From Pyrrhosoma nymphula (taxonomy: Eukaryota > Arthropoda > Insecta > Odonata > Coenagrionidae), in the NCBI GenBank assembly GCA_963573305.1, contig OY754337.1:48187164-48251163 (forward strand): a stretch of DNA of 64,000 nucleotides, given 5' to 3'. This document shows positions 37,511 through 50,159 of this stretch, piece by piece (within the stretch, counting starts at the first letter, position 1; the number at the start of each line of letters is the position of its first letter). Made by a program: the position numbers and the translations under genes. Under the pieces are notes generated by a model that did no database searches, was not told the origin of the DNA, and saw only the letters and a list, made by a program, of their open reading frames with translations.

Positions 37511-39466
37511 CCGGACAAAATACATAACTTGCTGAAAATTGGCATGTATATAGTTTAGGGCGTATACAATTTAGAAAAAAATTGTTTCGCGGAATTCGGT
37601 TATCATAACCCAAATTTTTTAAAAATTTAAGCAGAAAAATTTAGTTTTCCCCATTTTTCTCAAAGAGTGAAATATTTACAAAATTGGATTCGACAAGGGA
37701 AAATAGCGTGAAATTCTCGAAAAAAAACGTAAGAATGCATTTTTCACCAAAGTTCATTATTTCGTCAGGAAATGGCATTGAGTATATTCATGACGGGGCT
37801 CCTAGGTTTCGCGCCATTGAAAAATACATGATTTCCCATCGTGCCGGCCCACGGAATCCGTCATAACTCGACAAAAAATCGTTGAATTTTCAAAAATCTA
37901 AGTGCCTGATGTTCATAGAGCTCTAGGCTTTCATATTCCTGAAAAAGTTCCTAATTTGGTAATATTGAGTATGTGTTTCACTTGTTTTCAGGGTAGTTTT
38001 ACTGGAAACTTCAGTTGAGCCACTAAAATACTGTATATTTTCCAAATTCCCGGATGATACCATGAATCATTGTGTATATAGCTTCCAGGTACCATACTTT
38101 TTGGATTGCGATGATTAAAATGCTTGTCAGTTCAACAGGACAAAAATGGAGTTCCTTTTACTTTCTTGGAATTTTATGACGTCACGGGTACGCGCCATGT
38201 TTCTCAAACATGAGGGAATAAACGGGTCAATAAGAAAGTTATCAAAAAATAAAGATAAAGAAATTAATCCTCGAGACCTCGTCTTGACGATTCTGTTTCT
38301 CAAATTTCGCTAGAGATAGAACAATTTGTTGAGATTTCAAAAATGTGCAAAGACACGAATTCTTCACTTTTTGAGATAAAATTAGAATGTTATCGAACCA
38401 CAGGACTCGGGATAATATGTTATGCGTGGAAACGGAAGAGGGCGAGTTCCCCAATACGTTCCACATAGTGAGCATATGCTTGGATTATCGGGACAAGAGA
38501 ACTCATCCCAACAAAAGTCCCCTTCTCGACTGCATGAGGAGAGAATTTCTTCAGGCACCGAGCTGCGCGAGCGTCGCGTTGCGGGAGACGACAGAAGCCG
38601 GTTGTCTATTGTTGTTACTCGACGTGTGTTTACATACCGGCATTTCGGAGTTTTCAAATTTAACTAGTAAAAGTGAACCATTGCTGAAGATTTTTCAGTT
38701 TTGGAGATAGAGAACATTCATCAGCAAAGTAAGTACATGTTATTTGAACCTGTACAATGAACGTGAGCCATGATTTTACTGCCCTACAAATGAAGAAGAA
38801 CGGATTATTCTGCACTTCATTGTGTGCCTCATGCTTAACAAATTCGTGCACCAATTTCAATAAAGAAATAGCCAGTGAGAGCGACAAGTCCGATGATGAA
38901 ACCGATGCTCTAGTAACCCAAAATGAACTTGAAGAAGACGATGAATTTTTGTAGTATAGAAAAGTATTAAATATGCTTATATTATCAACAGTTTATTTAT
39001 TCTCAAAAAGTTCTAGCCCCTTCCATCGATGCTGTAGTTATAATCATTCAGCCTGGGGAACTGTTTCCTCAATATTGTTGAAGAAACAAGAGTTCACTGG
39101 ATTTTCATTGATGATTTTCATTAAACACAGTTCTTAATATGTTTTACATACTTTCTAATTGTTAAATGCCAATTTCTTGGTCTCCTTCCGTATTTATTAC
39201 ATTTTTTTTTAAATCGGGAAATTATTGGAAAAAACTCCAAATATGCTTTTTTATGCGGAATTGCGTGCTCTTTCACCCTGTTAGAACAGATTGTGAATAG
39301 CGCCCATACTTTTCGAGAAAATTGAAAAAAAAAGCTTAATTTTTGGGTTAAAATGCAAAATGTTTTAAGTTCTGAAAACCGAATTCCGCGAAACAATTTT
39401 TTCCCAATTCTATACGCCCTAAACTAATTACATGCCAATTTTCATAGAGCTAGGAATTTTGTCCGG
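37511..39466. mobile_element. DNA transposon with about 95-bp terminal inverted repeats
   Basis: The left end (37511-37610) matches the complement of the right end (39369-39466). Both share CCGGACAAAAT, TGAAAATTGGCATGTA, TAGTTTAGGGCGTATA, AAAAAATTGTTTCGCGGAATTCGGTT and further bases inward, with a few differences and small indels. The interior is about 1.8 kb. It has only short frames; 38757-38954 on plus encodes a 65-residue frame ending in an acidic tail (SESDKSDDETDALVTQNELE, then EDDEFL) that could be a transposase C-terminus. I recognise no catalytic motif. The true outer ends may lie slightly beyond the matched arms. Confidence 0.7.
38757..38957 (+). CDS. Short acidic-tailed open frame inside the TIR element, unrecognised
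   Basis: The 65-codon frame starts MNVSHDFTALQMKK, has four cysteines in a central stretch (LFCTSLCASCLTNSCTNF) and ends in a strongly acidic tail before TAG. It may be the last piece of a decayed transposase whose upstream part lies in the frames at 38387-38710. There is no known domain and no ribosomal or splice context to confirm it. Confidence 0.25.
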
Positions 39467-39704
39467 ATTTTGGCGAAAATATGAGTCTGCGTACTGTACT
39501 ACCAATAGACTTATCCTTATCAATCAAATAATAAAGAGTTATCCTTTGAATGACATGCGTCCTAACCACCTCCAATAAGGCGGCTAGCGGGATGATATGT
39601 AGATCATCGTTAGGTATTCTACCGGCTGACTGATAGGTTTTAAGATAATCCTTCGATTTCTCGGATATCTTTTCACTTTCCTCCACTCTACTTGCTTTCC
39701 ATCA

Positions 39705-39970
39705 GGCATTCTTTAGTTCCTCATACCCTCTCCACCTCCTTATGTCGTCCATTATTCCTATCCTCTTCCTTCCTCTTCCACGCTTCCCCACCGTTCTCCC
39801 CTATACCACTCTCATGCCCTCGCCTCTCAACAAATCCTCCAACCATCATTTCTGCCACCTCCGAATCTCCGCTACTTTACTCGCCCACCATACCCAACAC
39901 TTCCTCGTTTGTATTCCTCGCTACCCAGCTCACCCTGTCCATTCTTCTCCAAACCGGCATCTCAAATATC
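39705..39970 (-). pseudogene. RTE-like element 3' fragment
   Basis: The minus translation gives ARNTNEEVLGMVGE, then LLRGEGMRVV, then VGKRGRGRKRIGIMDDIRRW and GYEELKNA across frameshifts. This is the same C-terminal series as the 6245-6720 copy (TNEEVLDMVGEERKML). Neighbouring plus-strand frames here are antisense shadows. Confidence 0.65.
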
Positions 39971-42430
39971 TCCAGGCAACGCATATCCTCTCTCCGCAAC
40001 GACCAAGTTCCCGATCCGCACAGCGTCACATACATATTAAGAACGTGCTGGAGAGGAAGCTGGTCGCAGCCTTCTCTCCAGAGATGTCTCTGCGAACAAG
40101 CCGTTCAGGGTGACGTAGTTGACTTCACCGCCGTGTAGAGGGTGATAGTGCCGTTTCGAAGCTCCGCCCCTCGAAGGCCATAGAAAACCATCAACCATAT
40201 TTCGGAGCTAATACACGCGAAGTAATGGGGAAGGTAGGGGAATCGGGGAAGGACGACGGAGGGAATGACTAGCGGCCGCTAGGTCGGACGGCCAGCGGCA
40301 TATAACATTTGGGCAGGCAATTATGACGCTCGGCTGAACCAGCCGAAGGCTTGCAACAAACGCTTACAATGAGTACATTACTCGATCCGCGGTGCGCTGA
40401 CCAACCCAATTTTGGTCATTTTGATGATTCTACGCCGATCCGACTTCCAAAAGTGTGGTTCTTTCCCCCTGCGGTAGCCTAGCGAGAGAAGTCAAATCGC
40501 GCGGCTATCAGTCTGTAAGAATGGCAGAATTCCTCCTCTTAGCATTCGCCGTCTCGCATTCCAATCTCTACTACGGTGAAACACTTTTCGATTCAAAATA
40601 CTGCCCATTAGTGTTAAACAATATTTTGATTGAGATTTTCGTATGGTGTAACTACTTTTAACCCTTTCCTGCCGGCGACTACGAAAGGAAAATGTTTTCC
40701 ATGCTACGGGTAGCTTGCGAAAATTTTAAACCTCGCTCTGTGAAGCACTTTTTTGGGGTGGAGTGGCCCAGGTACTCTCGTCCATCCGATTTGGGACCCT
40801 ACATAACGGGGCGCCTTGCTATTACCCCGGCCACTGGACTCGACCCTCCAACCCTTTCTTAGCGGGAGTCCACGGTCAACTCATTGCATTAGCAGTGTTT
40901 TTTAAAATTAAATATTGTCTATGATTTTTAACAGTTTACACTTATATAAGAATAACTAACATTTTTTTAAGCATTGTAGAATTTTAAACGGATTTCTAGC
41001 GTCAATAATAACAAAGTTAGGACTTTTCCATTTTTACAGCTAGTTAGGACGTCTCGAAATTTTCTTTGAATAAACCTCCAAATAATACTTCCCATCCTTC
41101 TTTTTCATTCGGGCTTTGGACCAACGTAGGCGAAGTTAAAAGTATGTTTTTACAATATACATTACCGAAAAATACCGGAATATGAGTAATTACTAAGGGG
41201 ATCAATGAAGGAATCGGAAAATAGAGGACATATAGTGAAAATAGGCATTCAGATTGTAACAAACACGTACGATATAGACAATAAAACGACAACATTTCTC
41301 TTTTTGCGTATTTTTCGTTTAAAAATTGCTTATGCACAGAAAAAAACGAAGAATTCATTTCAAGGTATAAAAAATTGGAGTTTGCAATAAATTTTTCTTT
41401 GCAAAAATCATTGACAATTCAACCACTTCAACACGGATTCCTGCTATTATGAGGATCGTAAATGAGTAGGAGGGTCGGGCCAAATGGCCGAGGATTAGCT
41501 CCAAGGTCTCGCTAAGCTGGGTCTCAGGCAGGGCCTGAATAATGCGAAATAATACGATGTCTCCTTGTCATTTATCTCATTTTTCCTTCCTTCATTTTTG
41601 GATGAGTGATGTTTTAGCGTTATCTTTACTCAATGTTGTTTCAAATAAAACATGTAAAAAATATTTTCGTGAATTTCTGCGAGTTAGGTAGATTTTCGGA
41701 TTTTATCTTATTCACGCTGCCTTCAGGCAAATGGTTCTCCTCTTTAAACTAAAACTTATAGTGAAAGTTTCTTACACATCATTATTATTTAATTAATAAA
41801 CGTTTATTTGTATTTGAATCAGTTTCAACGTTGTTATTTTTATTTACACATGTTTTAAAGTAAAAATTTCTAATTTTGTGAGGTAAAAAGTGGTCGCCTG
41901 CTTACTTTCGTATTTTTAGAAATAGACCTATATACCTACCTATGCTGCATATGAAATTTGTATAAAACTTTTAATTTATATTTTGTGGAAGAATTGAGAC
42001 ATTATAATGATTACAAATTTAGATATGAAGTTTCCATTGCATCCGTGTTTCTTCGCGCACCGAACATCTGTTGTCTCGCATTTTCCCGCTAAGATTACTA
42101 CCCTAGAAATGGGTTTTTGAAAACTACGAAACGAAATGGGTTTTTGATTACTACCTTAGAAATGGGAAACCAGGAAGATTTTTTAGTATGAAATTGAGTT
42201 TTTATAAGTACTTCATGAGGTAAAAATCGGTCTTCATTTATGGCAATATTATATGATGCATATAAATTGCAACGCAATAGAAATTGATTACGTTTTAAAA
42301 ACTCTGCTGATGAAGGCAGAGAGAGAATCGAAATGAATTCTTAATGTAGCTCTTTGCGACCAAAAATGTAGGGAAGAACCTAAAAGTGGGACTATCTGTA
42401 GTAAATAAAGGAAAACTTATAACAAAAGGG
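39971..42430. other. Non-coding sequence, nothing recognised
   Basis: Mixed composition with AT-rich stretches and short frames. No repeat partner was noticed in the window. Confidence 0.35.
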
Positions 42431-42439
42431 TTAATGCAA

Positions 42440-43310
42440 GGCACAACCCGTACATACAGCGCACTATTCAACGCGGGGCACCTTTGATCGCGCCTAAAAA
42501 CTGACTGACGTTGGTTTGCCGATGAGGCCGCCGCACACTCACGCGAGGCTACCTCGTGTAGTAATTTTACGAGACAGGTATCGCAAGACGACCTTGCGAT
42601 GCAACCCCGCGATACTTGCATCGCCAAGTGGGTGCGAGGATGTCAAAGCCTAGAACATGCATTAAAAACCTTGGTTATAATAGTCTTCCCAGTCTGGGCG
42701 AGAACGGGTTGGCCGTTGAGACGTGCATGACCCGGTTCACTCTCGCTCTACTCCCAAGCGGTCGCGGGATCTGACTGGACAAAGATTTGCCTTGCATTTG
42801 AGACCGAAAGCGATGGAAAGTCGCGAACTCTCGTCCGCTCTCGCCGAGAGCGAAGCATTCTCGTCGCTCCCGAGCAGAGTGTGCCATCGCGAGCACCGTT
42901 CGAATTATGGACTTGGAGAAAAGCGAGCGGTAAGATAGAAACTCACTCCCCACAAGCATTAACGAGACGCTGCAACTTTATCAACTACCCCGTGTTATAA
43001 ACGTGCATTCCTCGAGCACATATTGCAGCATTCAGATATCTCATCGCCTATGTGATGCACCGGGAGTGACGAGTCTCGTTCGCTCTCGCGACTGCACTAC
43101 CGGGAATGAGAAGCCACGAGTATCCCGTGATGAGAGGCAAGCGACAGGACCATTGCTTTACTCTAGTCGGCAGTCGCTATCAACAAAAATGTCATCGGCC
43201 CCTACCGCCCCTTCCCAAGTAACCAGACACCAGACGAAAACAAAAAGGGGCGTGGCCTGAGAATGAGGCGGGGTTAGCCATCGCGCATGCCTAGTTGGTT
43301 CTCTTACTGC
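42440..43310. other. CpG-rich block, unassigned
   Basis: The base composition changes sharply to CpG-rich, with recurrent CTCTCGC, GCGAG and GAGAGCGA words in both orientations. Frames on both strands (42675-42959 minus, 42723-42938 plus, 43003-43260 plus) have no family signature. It could be a transposable-element-derived block or an unannotated promoter region. A second, shorter CpG-rich block lies at about 43700-44060. Confidence 0.3.
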
Positions 43311-44284
43311 CGCTTGGGCGCAGCACCTCGAGGCCACTATTTCATTAAATTGTTTTTCCTCGATGGCACAAAAACCATAAAAAGTATGAAGTTAGTTTTT
43401 CTTAAATAAACCTTTGAAAACATTCTCAATGTACTGACAATTCAGGTATTCATAATTTTGCATTTATTTTGTTTAAATATAACTTCAAAATAAAATGTTT
43501 AAACAATTTTGTATAATAATAAATGTCAATTACTAAAAGACGGTATCATCTATGCGCCTACCAAGTTTCACCATAATAGATTATAAATTTTACTCGCCTC
43601 CACCGTTTAAAAATTTTAACCCAGTCCAGCACCCTCTTAAGAGTTAGCATGCAGATGCAGACGTAACGCGAAGTTAGGTGTACCTTGTTTTTTTTTATTG
43701 GATCGCAGTGCGTGTGATCAGCACACTCAGACTGTTCCCGCAAAAAGGCTTTTTACGAGGAAATGGTTGGACGCACAGCGGACGTCTTGAGACGAACGCG
43801 TGCCCCTCAAGGAAAGCGCTCTTGACTTCTGCGGAAGCGACGTCGAAGAGTTTATCTGAAGCGGCGGAAAACTGGGAGTGACTAGCGGGGCGGCGCGCGG
43901 AGACACGACTCGTTGGGAACATGGAATAATGAGTCGCGAGCATAGTCACAACCGCCCCGCTGTCCCACCCACCATCCGTCGAATTAAGGACGCTCCATCG
44001 CGACTACGTAAGTCGACGAGCACATTCATCAACATACTACCTTGCGCCCTAGAGGTGTGTGGCAGGGGGTGTTACGACACCCGCCATGCAATGGGAGGAA
44101 ATAGAGTGGAGGGGGAGAGGATGGAGGTGATTATAGTGTTTTAACGATGTACCTCAAGACTGCCACGCTTTTAGTGCTATAATCACTAATCGTGCCAGGC
44201 AAGAAGGACTGTCAGTTTGGCAGTGTATCTCTCTTGTTTTGTCACTCCTATCAGTTCCAGAAATATAATTCTAAAGTTCTAGGG

Positions 44285-44460
44285 ATAAAATAATATTCTC
44301 CGTTTCGTACTGCCACTGGCCTGATTGGAGTTTTTTAAAGTAATTATAAGACAAGCGTGTAGCCTCCGAGTCTCTAACGGCTCCCAACCTAATACTTCTC
44401 TCAGCTGTGTGACAATTTCTGTACGCTCGTAGTAGTTTTTAACAAATTTAACCATATTGA
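44285..44460 (-). pseudogene. Jockey-like element fragment
   Basis: The minus translation NYYERTEIVTQLREVLGWEP, then LETRRLHACLII, then the remnant RRILFYP matches the 6783-6945 fragment (SVAQLMEGLGWEPLGAQRVH, ENIIL). It is truncated at both ends. Confidence 0.6.
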
Positions 44461-44734
44461 ACGAATGATTTCACTTATACATTTCATAACTCATTTGGAT
44501 ACATGTGTGTCGTTTCTGCAACTGGCCATGAGAGGGTTTGCCCACTTTGACCCCCTAGTTCACAAGTGACCTGGTGGCCTGCGTCAGCTTCCCTCCCCTA
44601 TACTATTTAGGGGTTCCATGATGACTATACGACTCAAAACAAATACTGAATTCCACCTGCTCGCTTGTATCGTTTAAAAACATACTACATTCACCGATGA
44701 CAATTCTTCGCTATTAAAAAACAAACTTAAGGAA

Positions 44735-45040
44735 AAAATTATGCAGATTAGTTGACGAATATAATTCTTAATGAACACTCTTCCGGTCGCAGGATCCGAC
44801 TGCAACGCCATTTCGTTTGAATTGACGCATTGGACTTAATATTCCGGTACTTGTTTCCTAATAATTCGAACATAAAGATCAAATTGTGCTTTCATTTCAT
44901 CACCATTGAATTCACCCTGGGTGAATTTCCTTCTCATATTAAATTCTTCCTGGAAATTGCAGTTTTGATAGATAGAAATATACCAGTTTGCTCCACGATT
45001 CACCCAATGTCGCACCCAACACCATAAAGATAATTTCAAG
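44735..45040. repeat. Dispersed repeat E, copy 2
   Basis: This is the partner of 30955-31290 and lacks the hairpin insertion. It includes GACTGCAACGCCATTTCGTTTGAATTGACGCAT in two shared blocks and a closing GTCGCACCCAACACC. Confidence 0.55.
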
Positions 45041-45878
45041 TTCCACCTCGCGAAAAGAATAACGTGGAAAGGCAGGATTTTGTTGTTCTTTGCAAAAGGA
45101 GGGTGCGCTTTTCCTGTTAGTAGTTAAATTATGAATTTAAATGACATGTCATTTATTTGGTGAATTCCACTTACAATGTTTTTTTTCTCTCGCTTTTGTA
45201 CAGTCAGTTGAGAAGGTGGCCTTCCAGTAGATGAGAAAAAAAGAGCCGAAAAAGTGAACGAATTTCCAAATATTGCGGTTGCACAAATGATGCGGTACGC
45301 AGTCACTCGCACGGGTGCTAAGATTGTAACCCAACGTCCATAAACTAATAGCGATATAAGTAGTGTTTTCGGGGGGGGGGACACAATGCAAAATTGGGGA
45401 TGCGCAAGTAAATAACGTTTAAGATGGGGAAACTAGGAGACGGAAGAAATAAATTAACAAAGTAACATAGAGAGAGTTAGAATTGGTGAGAGAAGAAGCG
45501 CGGAAGTAATCGCGGAAAGATGAAAAAAAACGAAATAAAAAGAAAAATCTGACGCATCGGGTTACAAGATATACACCAAATAGGGTGAAATTCTGCATGA
45601 AAAAAATCCTTTTATTAATCGCGACAAAAAAATCATCATTCCGTTTAAACCAAATGATATATTCATGGGGAATTCCACCCACTTCAGTGTATGGAAAAAA
45701 ATTAACGCTGGATCGGGTTGGTGCGATGGCAAAAAGAATACTAGCACCCCAGGCAATGATGAAAGGCCCTTAGGATGCTCCACTAGGTCAAGCGAAATCT
45801 TAAAGAAAGGAACAGGGCAACGAAAGAATTAGCTAACACAACAAATGTAAGGCCTCTTGTCGAATATGGCATCCTCAT

Positions 45879-46256
45879 TTGATTGGACAATTAAATAAAA
45901 TGGAAAAAGAACGAAGAAAGGCCGCCAGGTACGTGTTGGGTCGGCACAGGAGAAAAGATATCGTTAAGGAAATGCTAAAAGTATTAGGAAGGGACTCTCT
46001 TGAAACGAGAAGGAAACTAAATAGACTCAGCGCAGGATATAGGATTGCATCAGGAGACAAAGGATGGAAGGAATTAAAAAAGGGAATGACGAATCCTAAT
46101 CATATCGTCAGATTTGATCGCCCTTATGAAATAAAATTAAGAACTCAAAAGAGCAACGCTGCCAAGTACTCATTTCTTAATAGGGTATATGAGATTGGAA
46201 CCGGCTGCCTGATGGACTTTTTGAGTACTTTCCTAAATCTCCAAAATCTTTTTTAA
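45879..46256 (+). pseudogene. Jockey-like element, RT C-terminal region
   Basis: The 125-codon frame reads MEKERRKAARYVLGRHRRKD, then MLKVLGRDSLETRRKLNRLS, then GDKGWKELKKGM, then HIVRFDRPYEIKLRTQKSNA and KYSFLNRV. This is the standard C-terminal tail of arthropod Jockey-type elements (VQRRAARYV, LGWDSLETRR, KYSFFPRTI-like end). It is one of the better preserved fragments, but there is no upstream catalytic RT domain. The RNKIREWN-like end is altered. Confidence 0.75.
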
Positions 46257-46640
46257 GTAGATGTTCAAAATGCCTTAGACAAAATTAATCCTTCAAGTGT
46301 AATTATACGTATGTGTCAATTCATTTATATTGGTACGGAGGGTTCCGCGGTGATTTGATTAGTTCCGTTTATTCTGTTTTTTTTTCCAACGTTGATTCAT
46401 TCAAAGGTCCATCCGGCCAATCAGCGCACGCTTGACTAGCTCAAAGGTTATATAGAACGGAAAAAGAATCTCTGCAGGTCATTCAGGACCTGACGACGCT
46501 AGCTGCAACGCAAGTGATACGGTTGTCCATTAAAATTAATCAACTCGGAAAAAATGAATAAACGGAGCTCATTCGTTTATATTGTTTTAATGTTGCTAGT
46601 ATTCTTTTCATTACCACCCGGCAGATGCCTATTTTTAATG
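46257..46640. other. Non-coding sequence with a TATA-like motif
   Basis: GGTTATATAGAACGG (near 46446) is followed about 25-55 bases later by AGGTCATTCAGGACCTGACG. This is a promoter-like arrangement, but no transcript can be defined. Confidence 0.25.
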
Positions 46641-46905
46641 TAACCTGTAAATAAACAAATCCCATCCTGAGGGACCGGGTTCGAATTCTGGAACGAAGGA
46701 GTTTTCTTAATCGATTGCCGATCCCTAATTGGGTAAAATGAACACAATTTTTTAACAATCTCCCAAATAGGGTTTTGTAAGGAGAGCACTTCCCACACAG
46801 AGCTATCTCCCCCCGTCGGTGGGACACTAGTTACTATAGTCCAGTATCTCAGAGTTGGAGGTAATCCGCCCGTCGGATGAGACGCTAAACTAAGCGTCTT
46901 TCATT
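46640..46905 (+). repeat. tRNA-derived SINE copy (plus strand)
   Basis: GGGTTCGAATTC, a B-box, lies at about 46677. CCGCCCGTCGGATGAGACGCTAAAC at 46868-46892 resembles the CGTCCATCGGATGGGACGTTAAAC block of the two SINE copies at 49780-50125 and 61565-62095. The head is poorly preserved. The block resembles a conserved domain described in some animal SINEs; the exact family needs a database comparison. Confidence 0.5.
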
Positions 46906-46907
46906 AA

Positions 46908-47450
46908 GATGGCTGGAGCGGTAATCGTGGGTCATTATGTTCTAACTTTTGTAATTTTTTAATTAATTCGGAAAAAATTCTTGACCACATTTCACTTAAC
47001 GTTTGCGGAAATTATGATTATGCGTTGGAACTCACCATACAGGCGGTAATGGAAATCATATAAGAGTATTTATATTTTAAACTTTTTTCCATAATGAAAG
47101 CATGTTATGACTAGTTTCTGATGGCGCGGAATTCAAAATTGAATCGAAATTATATTGAAATATGTTTTATTTCAATATTGGACACCGCATGGCACCTTGA
47201 TATTTTTAATAAAAAATTATAATAATAAGAAAATTATTATTTCGCGTTAAGAAGAAAATCTGTGCGTACGTAATCGAAGTAACGCCATGTGGCATGCGGC
47301 TACGAGTTAAAATAGGATTGAATTGCCAAAAAACCAAATAGGTATGATGCAATTTTCTCACTTTTATCTATAGATATCACTATTAAGAACACGTATGCAA
47401 AGTTTCACGCAAATATGTGCACAGACAAAAATGCCCCAACCACCTTAGGA
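46908..47450. repeat. Dispersed repeat D, copy 2
   Basis: This is the uninterrupted partner of 29572-30735. 46910-47065 and 47160-47450 are almost contiguous here, while copy 1 has about 690 bases between the same halves. Confidence 0.6.
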
Positions 47451-48699
47451 GGAGGCAGAATTCGATCCCGGGTTTCCCTCCTTCAAGCATTCCCAAATTA
47501 ATCCTTCCCTTATCAATATATCCACCTGCCTTCTTAAGTAAATGGCCTCAGTCGTTGGCTGCCTTCTCCAATTTCTACTACCACAACTACTAAAAAATGA
47601 AACAGCAACGCATGCACCGAAGCAAGTGCTCTTCACCGAAGCAAGGGCTCTTCCAATTGCTGAAGGTATCAAAGACTTGGCAAAAATCACACAAAAAGCG
47701 TAGTGACTAAATACGAAAGATTAACAGGAGATAAAACGCATGTGCAGGCTTCTGATTTGATCAACGTCTTTCCCTCAATCGTCACTTGACCGAAAAAAAA
47801 ACTTTAAACACAAGGGAACAGTTCGGCTGACTAATAACTGAAAATCCCCCGGATTTTTTTTCAGTATGAAATATCATTTGCTAGCGCACCGAAACTTCTT
47901 CACGTTCGGAAAGCCAGCGCAAGGACAACTGGCTATAAGACTTGGTTAGTTTGCAAGTTTTTCATGCACTGCCTACGCAAACACTTTCTTATCTGCCCGG
48001 GGAGCAATTGTCTTTCGGGCTACTTCCGCCGTCACCTCAGCATCTCCAAGTTTCTTTATGCGCCAACACAAGACGAGAATTATACTAGCGTAGGCGACTG
48101 GTTCACCAATGAAAGTTATCACTGAAAATTTGGATTGAAGACCAAGGATAACTTGCACATAATAGTCGGCAGCTTACACATAATACACACACATTCGGCA
48201 TCCTTTGATAACAATTCCCACTAAACAGACAGGAGGCGTTTTCTTACCTTTCACTCCTTGAGTAATTCGCGTGGTTCTTTTTGATGCTACTATCTCTAGT
48301 AAGTTAATAGCCGAGGCACGATTCCAAGTTCAAATTTAGACAGAGACAGTCATATAATTACTTAAAAAACGACTGACACCTTTATCAGAGAAGGAACGCA
48401 ACATAAAAACGTCTTTGATCAACATAAAAACGTCTAATGCCTGTTTGGTATGGCTTTATACGCCTATTGAGAGGACCACTTTCTCGTTTCACCCACCGTC
48501 TCTGCAACCCATATTAGTGTGTGGTGCCAAGTGACGGTTCCACCAATATTAGAGAAACGGCTCCCAATACACAAAAACAGTAGAAATGAGCAAATAATGT
48601 CTACGTAAGACATTCGTCTAAATAGAGTAATATAATGGTTAAGGTAGGTTTGAATGGATGAGAGTAAAACTACTCTAGATTTTTACAGGCGCAGGCTCT
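47451..48699. other. Non-coding sequence
   Basis: No gene recognised. A minus-strand frame (47690-47445) is unremarkable. Confidence 0.35.
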
Positions 48700-49725
48700 A
48701 TCTCCTTATACGATTTCTTTCTTCATCTCAGCATACGTCCAACATCTTCTCATTCCATCCATGAAGCCAATTTATTTCTCTTTCTTCCCCTCCCCCTTAC
48801 CCATCCTCCCCTTAAAGCCCTCAATCATATATATTATTTCTCAAGGGCTTTTTTTTTGTCGGTACGCCATAACTTCCTTAATACTTCATCACTTTTCATA
48901 AATGAGGCATCATTTTAAAGCTTTTCTTAACCGCTACACCGGAAAAAATACAAATTACTCACATTTCAGTTTTTCGAAAAATTACAATTGAAAAAAAAAA
49001 AACGGTTTTTTGAAATATCGCCCTCGACCTACGATCCTCTATCGAGAATATCGAGATATATCAAAATGAAACCGATTTCGATTTTATGCATCTATTATCT
49101 CATTCCGCATTTAATTTCGACTTAAAATATTGATTTAAGGTATTCGATCTACTGATCTATTTATAAACTGAATTAAATTAATCAAAACTTGAATTTATAT
49201 TTACTTCCCCAAACCGCTCGCAGTCATTTGTTTTTACTTAGTCCATGACGACCAACTTCCTTCGTCTCTGCTCTCTACGATAAACAAACCCGGCGATCAA
49301 ATCAGATTATTCACTTTAAAGAAATCTAAATAAGTTCAACTCCAAAGTAAGTACCGTATGGATTCTGTAGCCTTTCTATTTGTTTATTTATGACATAACC
49401 TACATTATGACGTACCTAACAACCATTCCATGTGTATTTAAGTATTCCATCTTTTTAAACACACATCTATTCCTTACTTCAACCCACACCTACATCAATG
49501 ACGCACTAACTACACGGTACTAACTATACGGTGTGCACTTCAATTAAGTGGGATTTGAGGAGGATACAGTGCGAATGCTTCGCACGGGTCGACTAGTTTA
49601 TACATAAATACCTCCTCTATATCACGACCTTCAGCATCCCTTCGCCCCTCACCAGATCCAATCACCTACTCTGCATTCTCCTAATTTCCTCCAGAAGTTT
49701 CCTCTCCTTAGAAATATTCTCTTCC
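48700..49725 (-). pseudogene. RTE-like element 3' fragment split by an insertion
   Basis: On the minus strand, 49725-49610 gives ERKLLEEIRRMQSR, then VRGEGMLKVV. 48838-48710 gives IEGFKGRMGKGEGKKEK, then GFMDGMRRCWTYAEMKKE. These are adjacent parts of the same C-terminus seen uninterrupted at 6245-6720. About 0.77 kb (48840-49605) separates them. The insert has T- and A-rich segments near 48846 and 48990, and ends near a hairpin GTGCGAATGCTTCGCAC followed by GGGTCGACTAGT. Its boundaries and superfamily are unclear. Confidence 0.6.
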
Positions 49726-49779
49726 CGTCAAACACAGAACAATAATGTTATAAGCTTTTTTCTTCATTATTCCTGAAAC

Positions 49780-50125
49780 TTGGTTGTTTGGCTATTTGGT
49801 GAGGCGACAGAAAACTCTGGTCATTTGAGGACTGGTGGGTTGGTTGGCTAGGGAAAGATTATTCGGGGAAGAGAAGAAGGGAGGAGAGAAACCCAGCGTT
49901 TATTCTCTTAGCTATAACTCTTAGCAGAAGGCGCCAAGGGGTTACGGTTTAACAGTCTCACCCGATGGACGGAGTACTGCACTTGAAGTGCTCTCCACAC
50001 AGCATCCGAATTGGGATCGAGTTCCACTGAAAATTATCCACCACTGCTCTGGGATTCGAACCCGTGCTTTCAGAACGGGAAGCCAGTAATCTGGCCACCA
50101 AACCAACCCGATCCCCAAGACTTTA
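49780..50125 (-). repeat. tRNA-derived SINE, best preserved copy
   Basis: On the minus strand the head at 50122-50040 reads GGGTTGGTTTGGTGGCCAGA (A-box region) and CACGGGTTCGAATCCCAGAG (B-box). The body follows with GTGGAGAGCACTTCAAGTG and ACTCCGTCCATCGGGTGAGAC, then TGTTAAACCG, and a tail with GTTTCTCTCC and CCAAATAGCC. It is homologous to 61565-62095. The pol III boxes show tRNA ancestry; no intact tRNA fold is present. Confidence 0.75.
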
Positions 50126-50159
50126 GTTGCGAATAGAGAAGTGCATGTAATGGTGAAAA

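Noticed and set aside
39692..40138. 148-codon plus-strand frame
   Set aside because: It is antisense to the minus-strand RTE-like C-terminal fragment.
50030..50125. tRNA gene candidate with A- and B-box
   Set aside because: The boxes are present but no acceptor stem or cloverleaf can be formed; similar copies at 61565 and 46640 show it is a SINE head.
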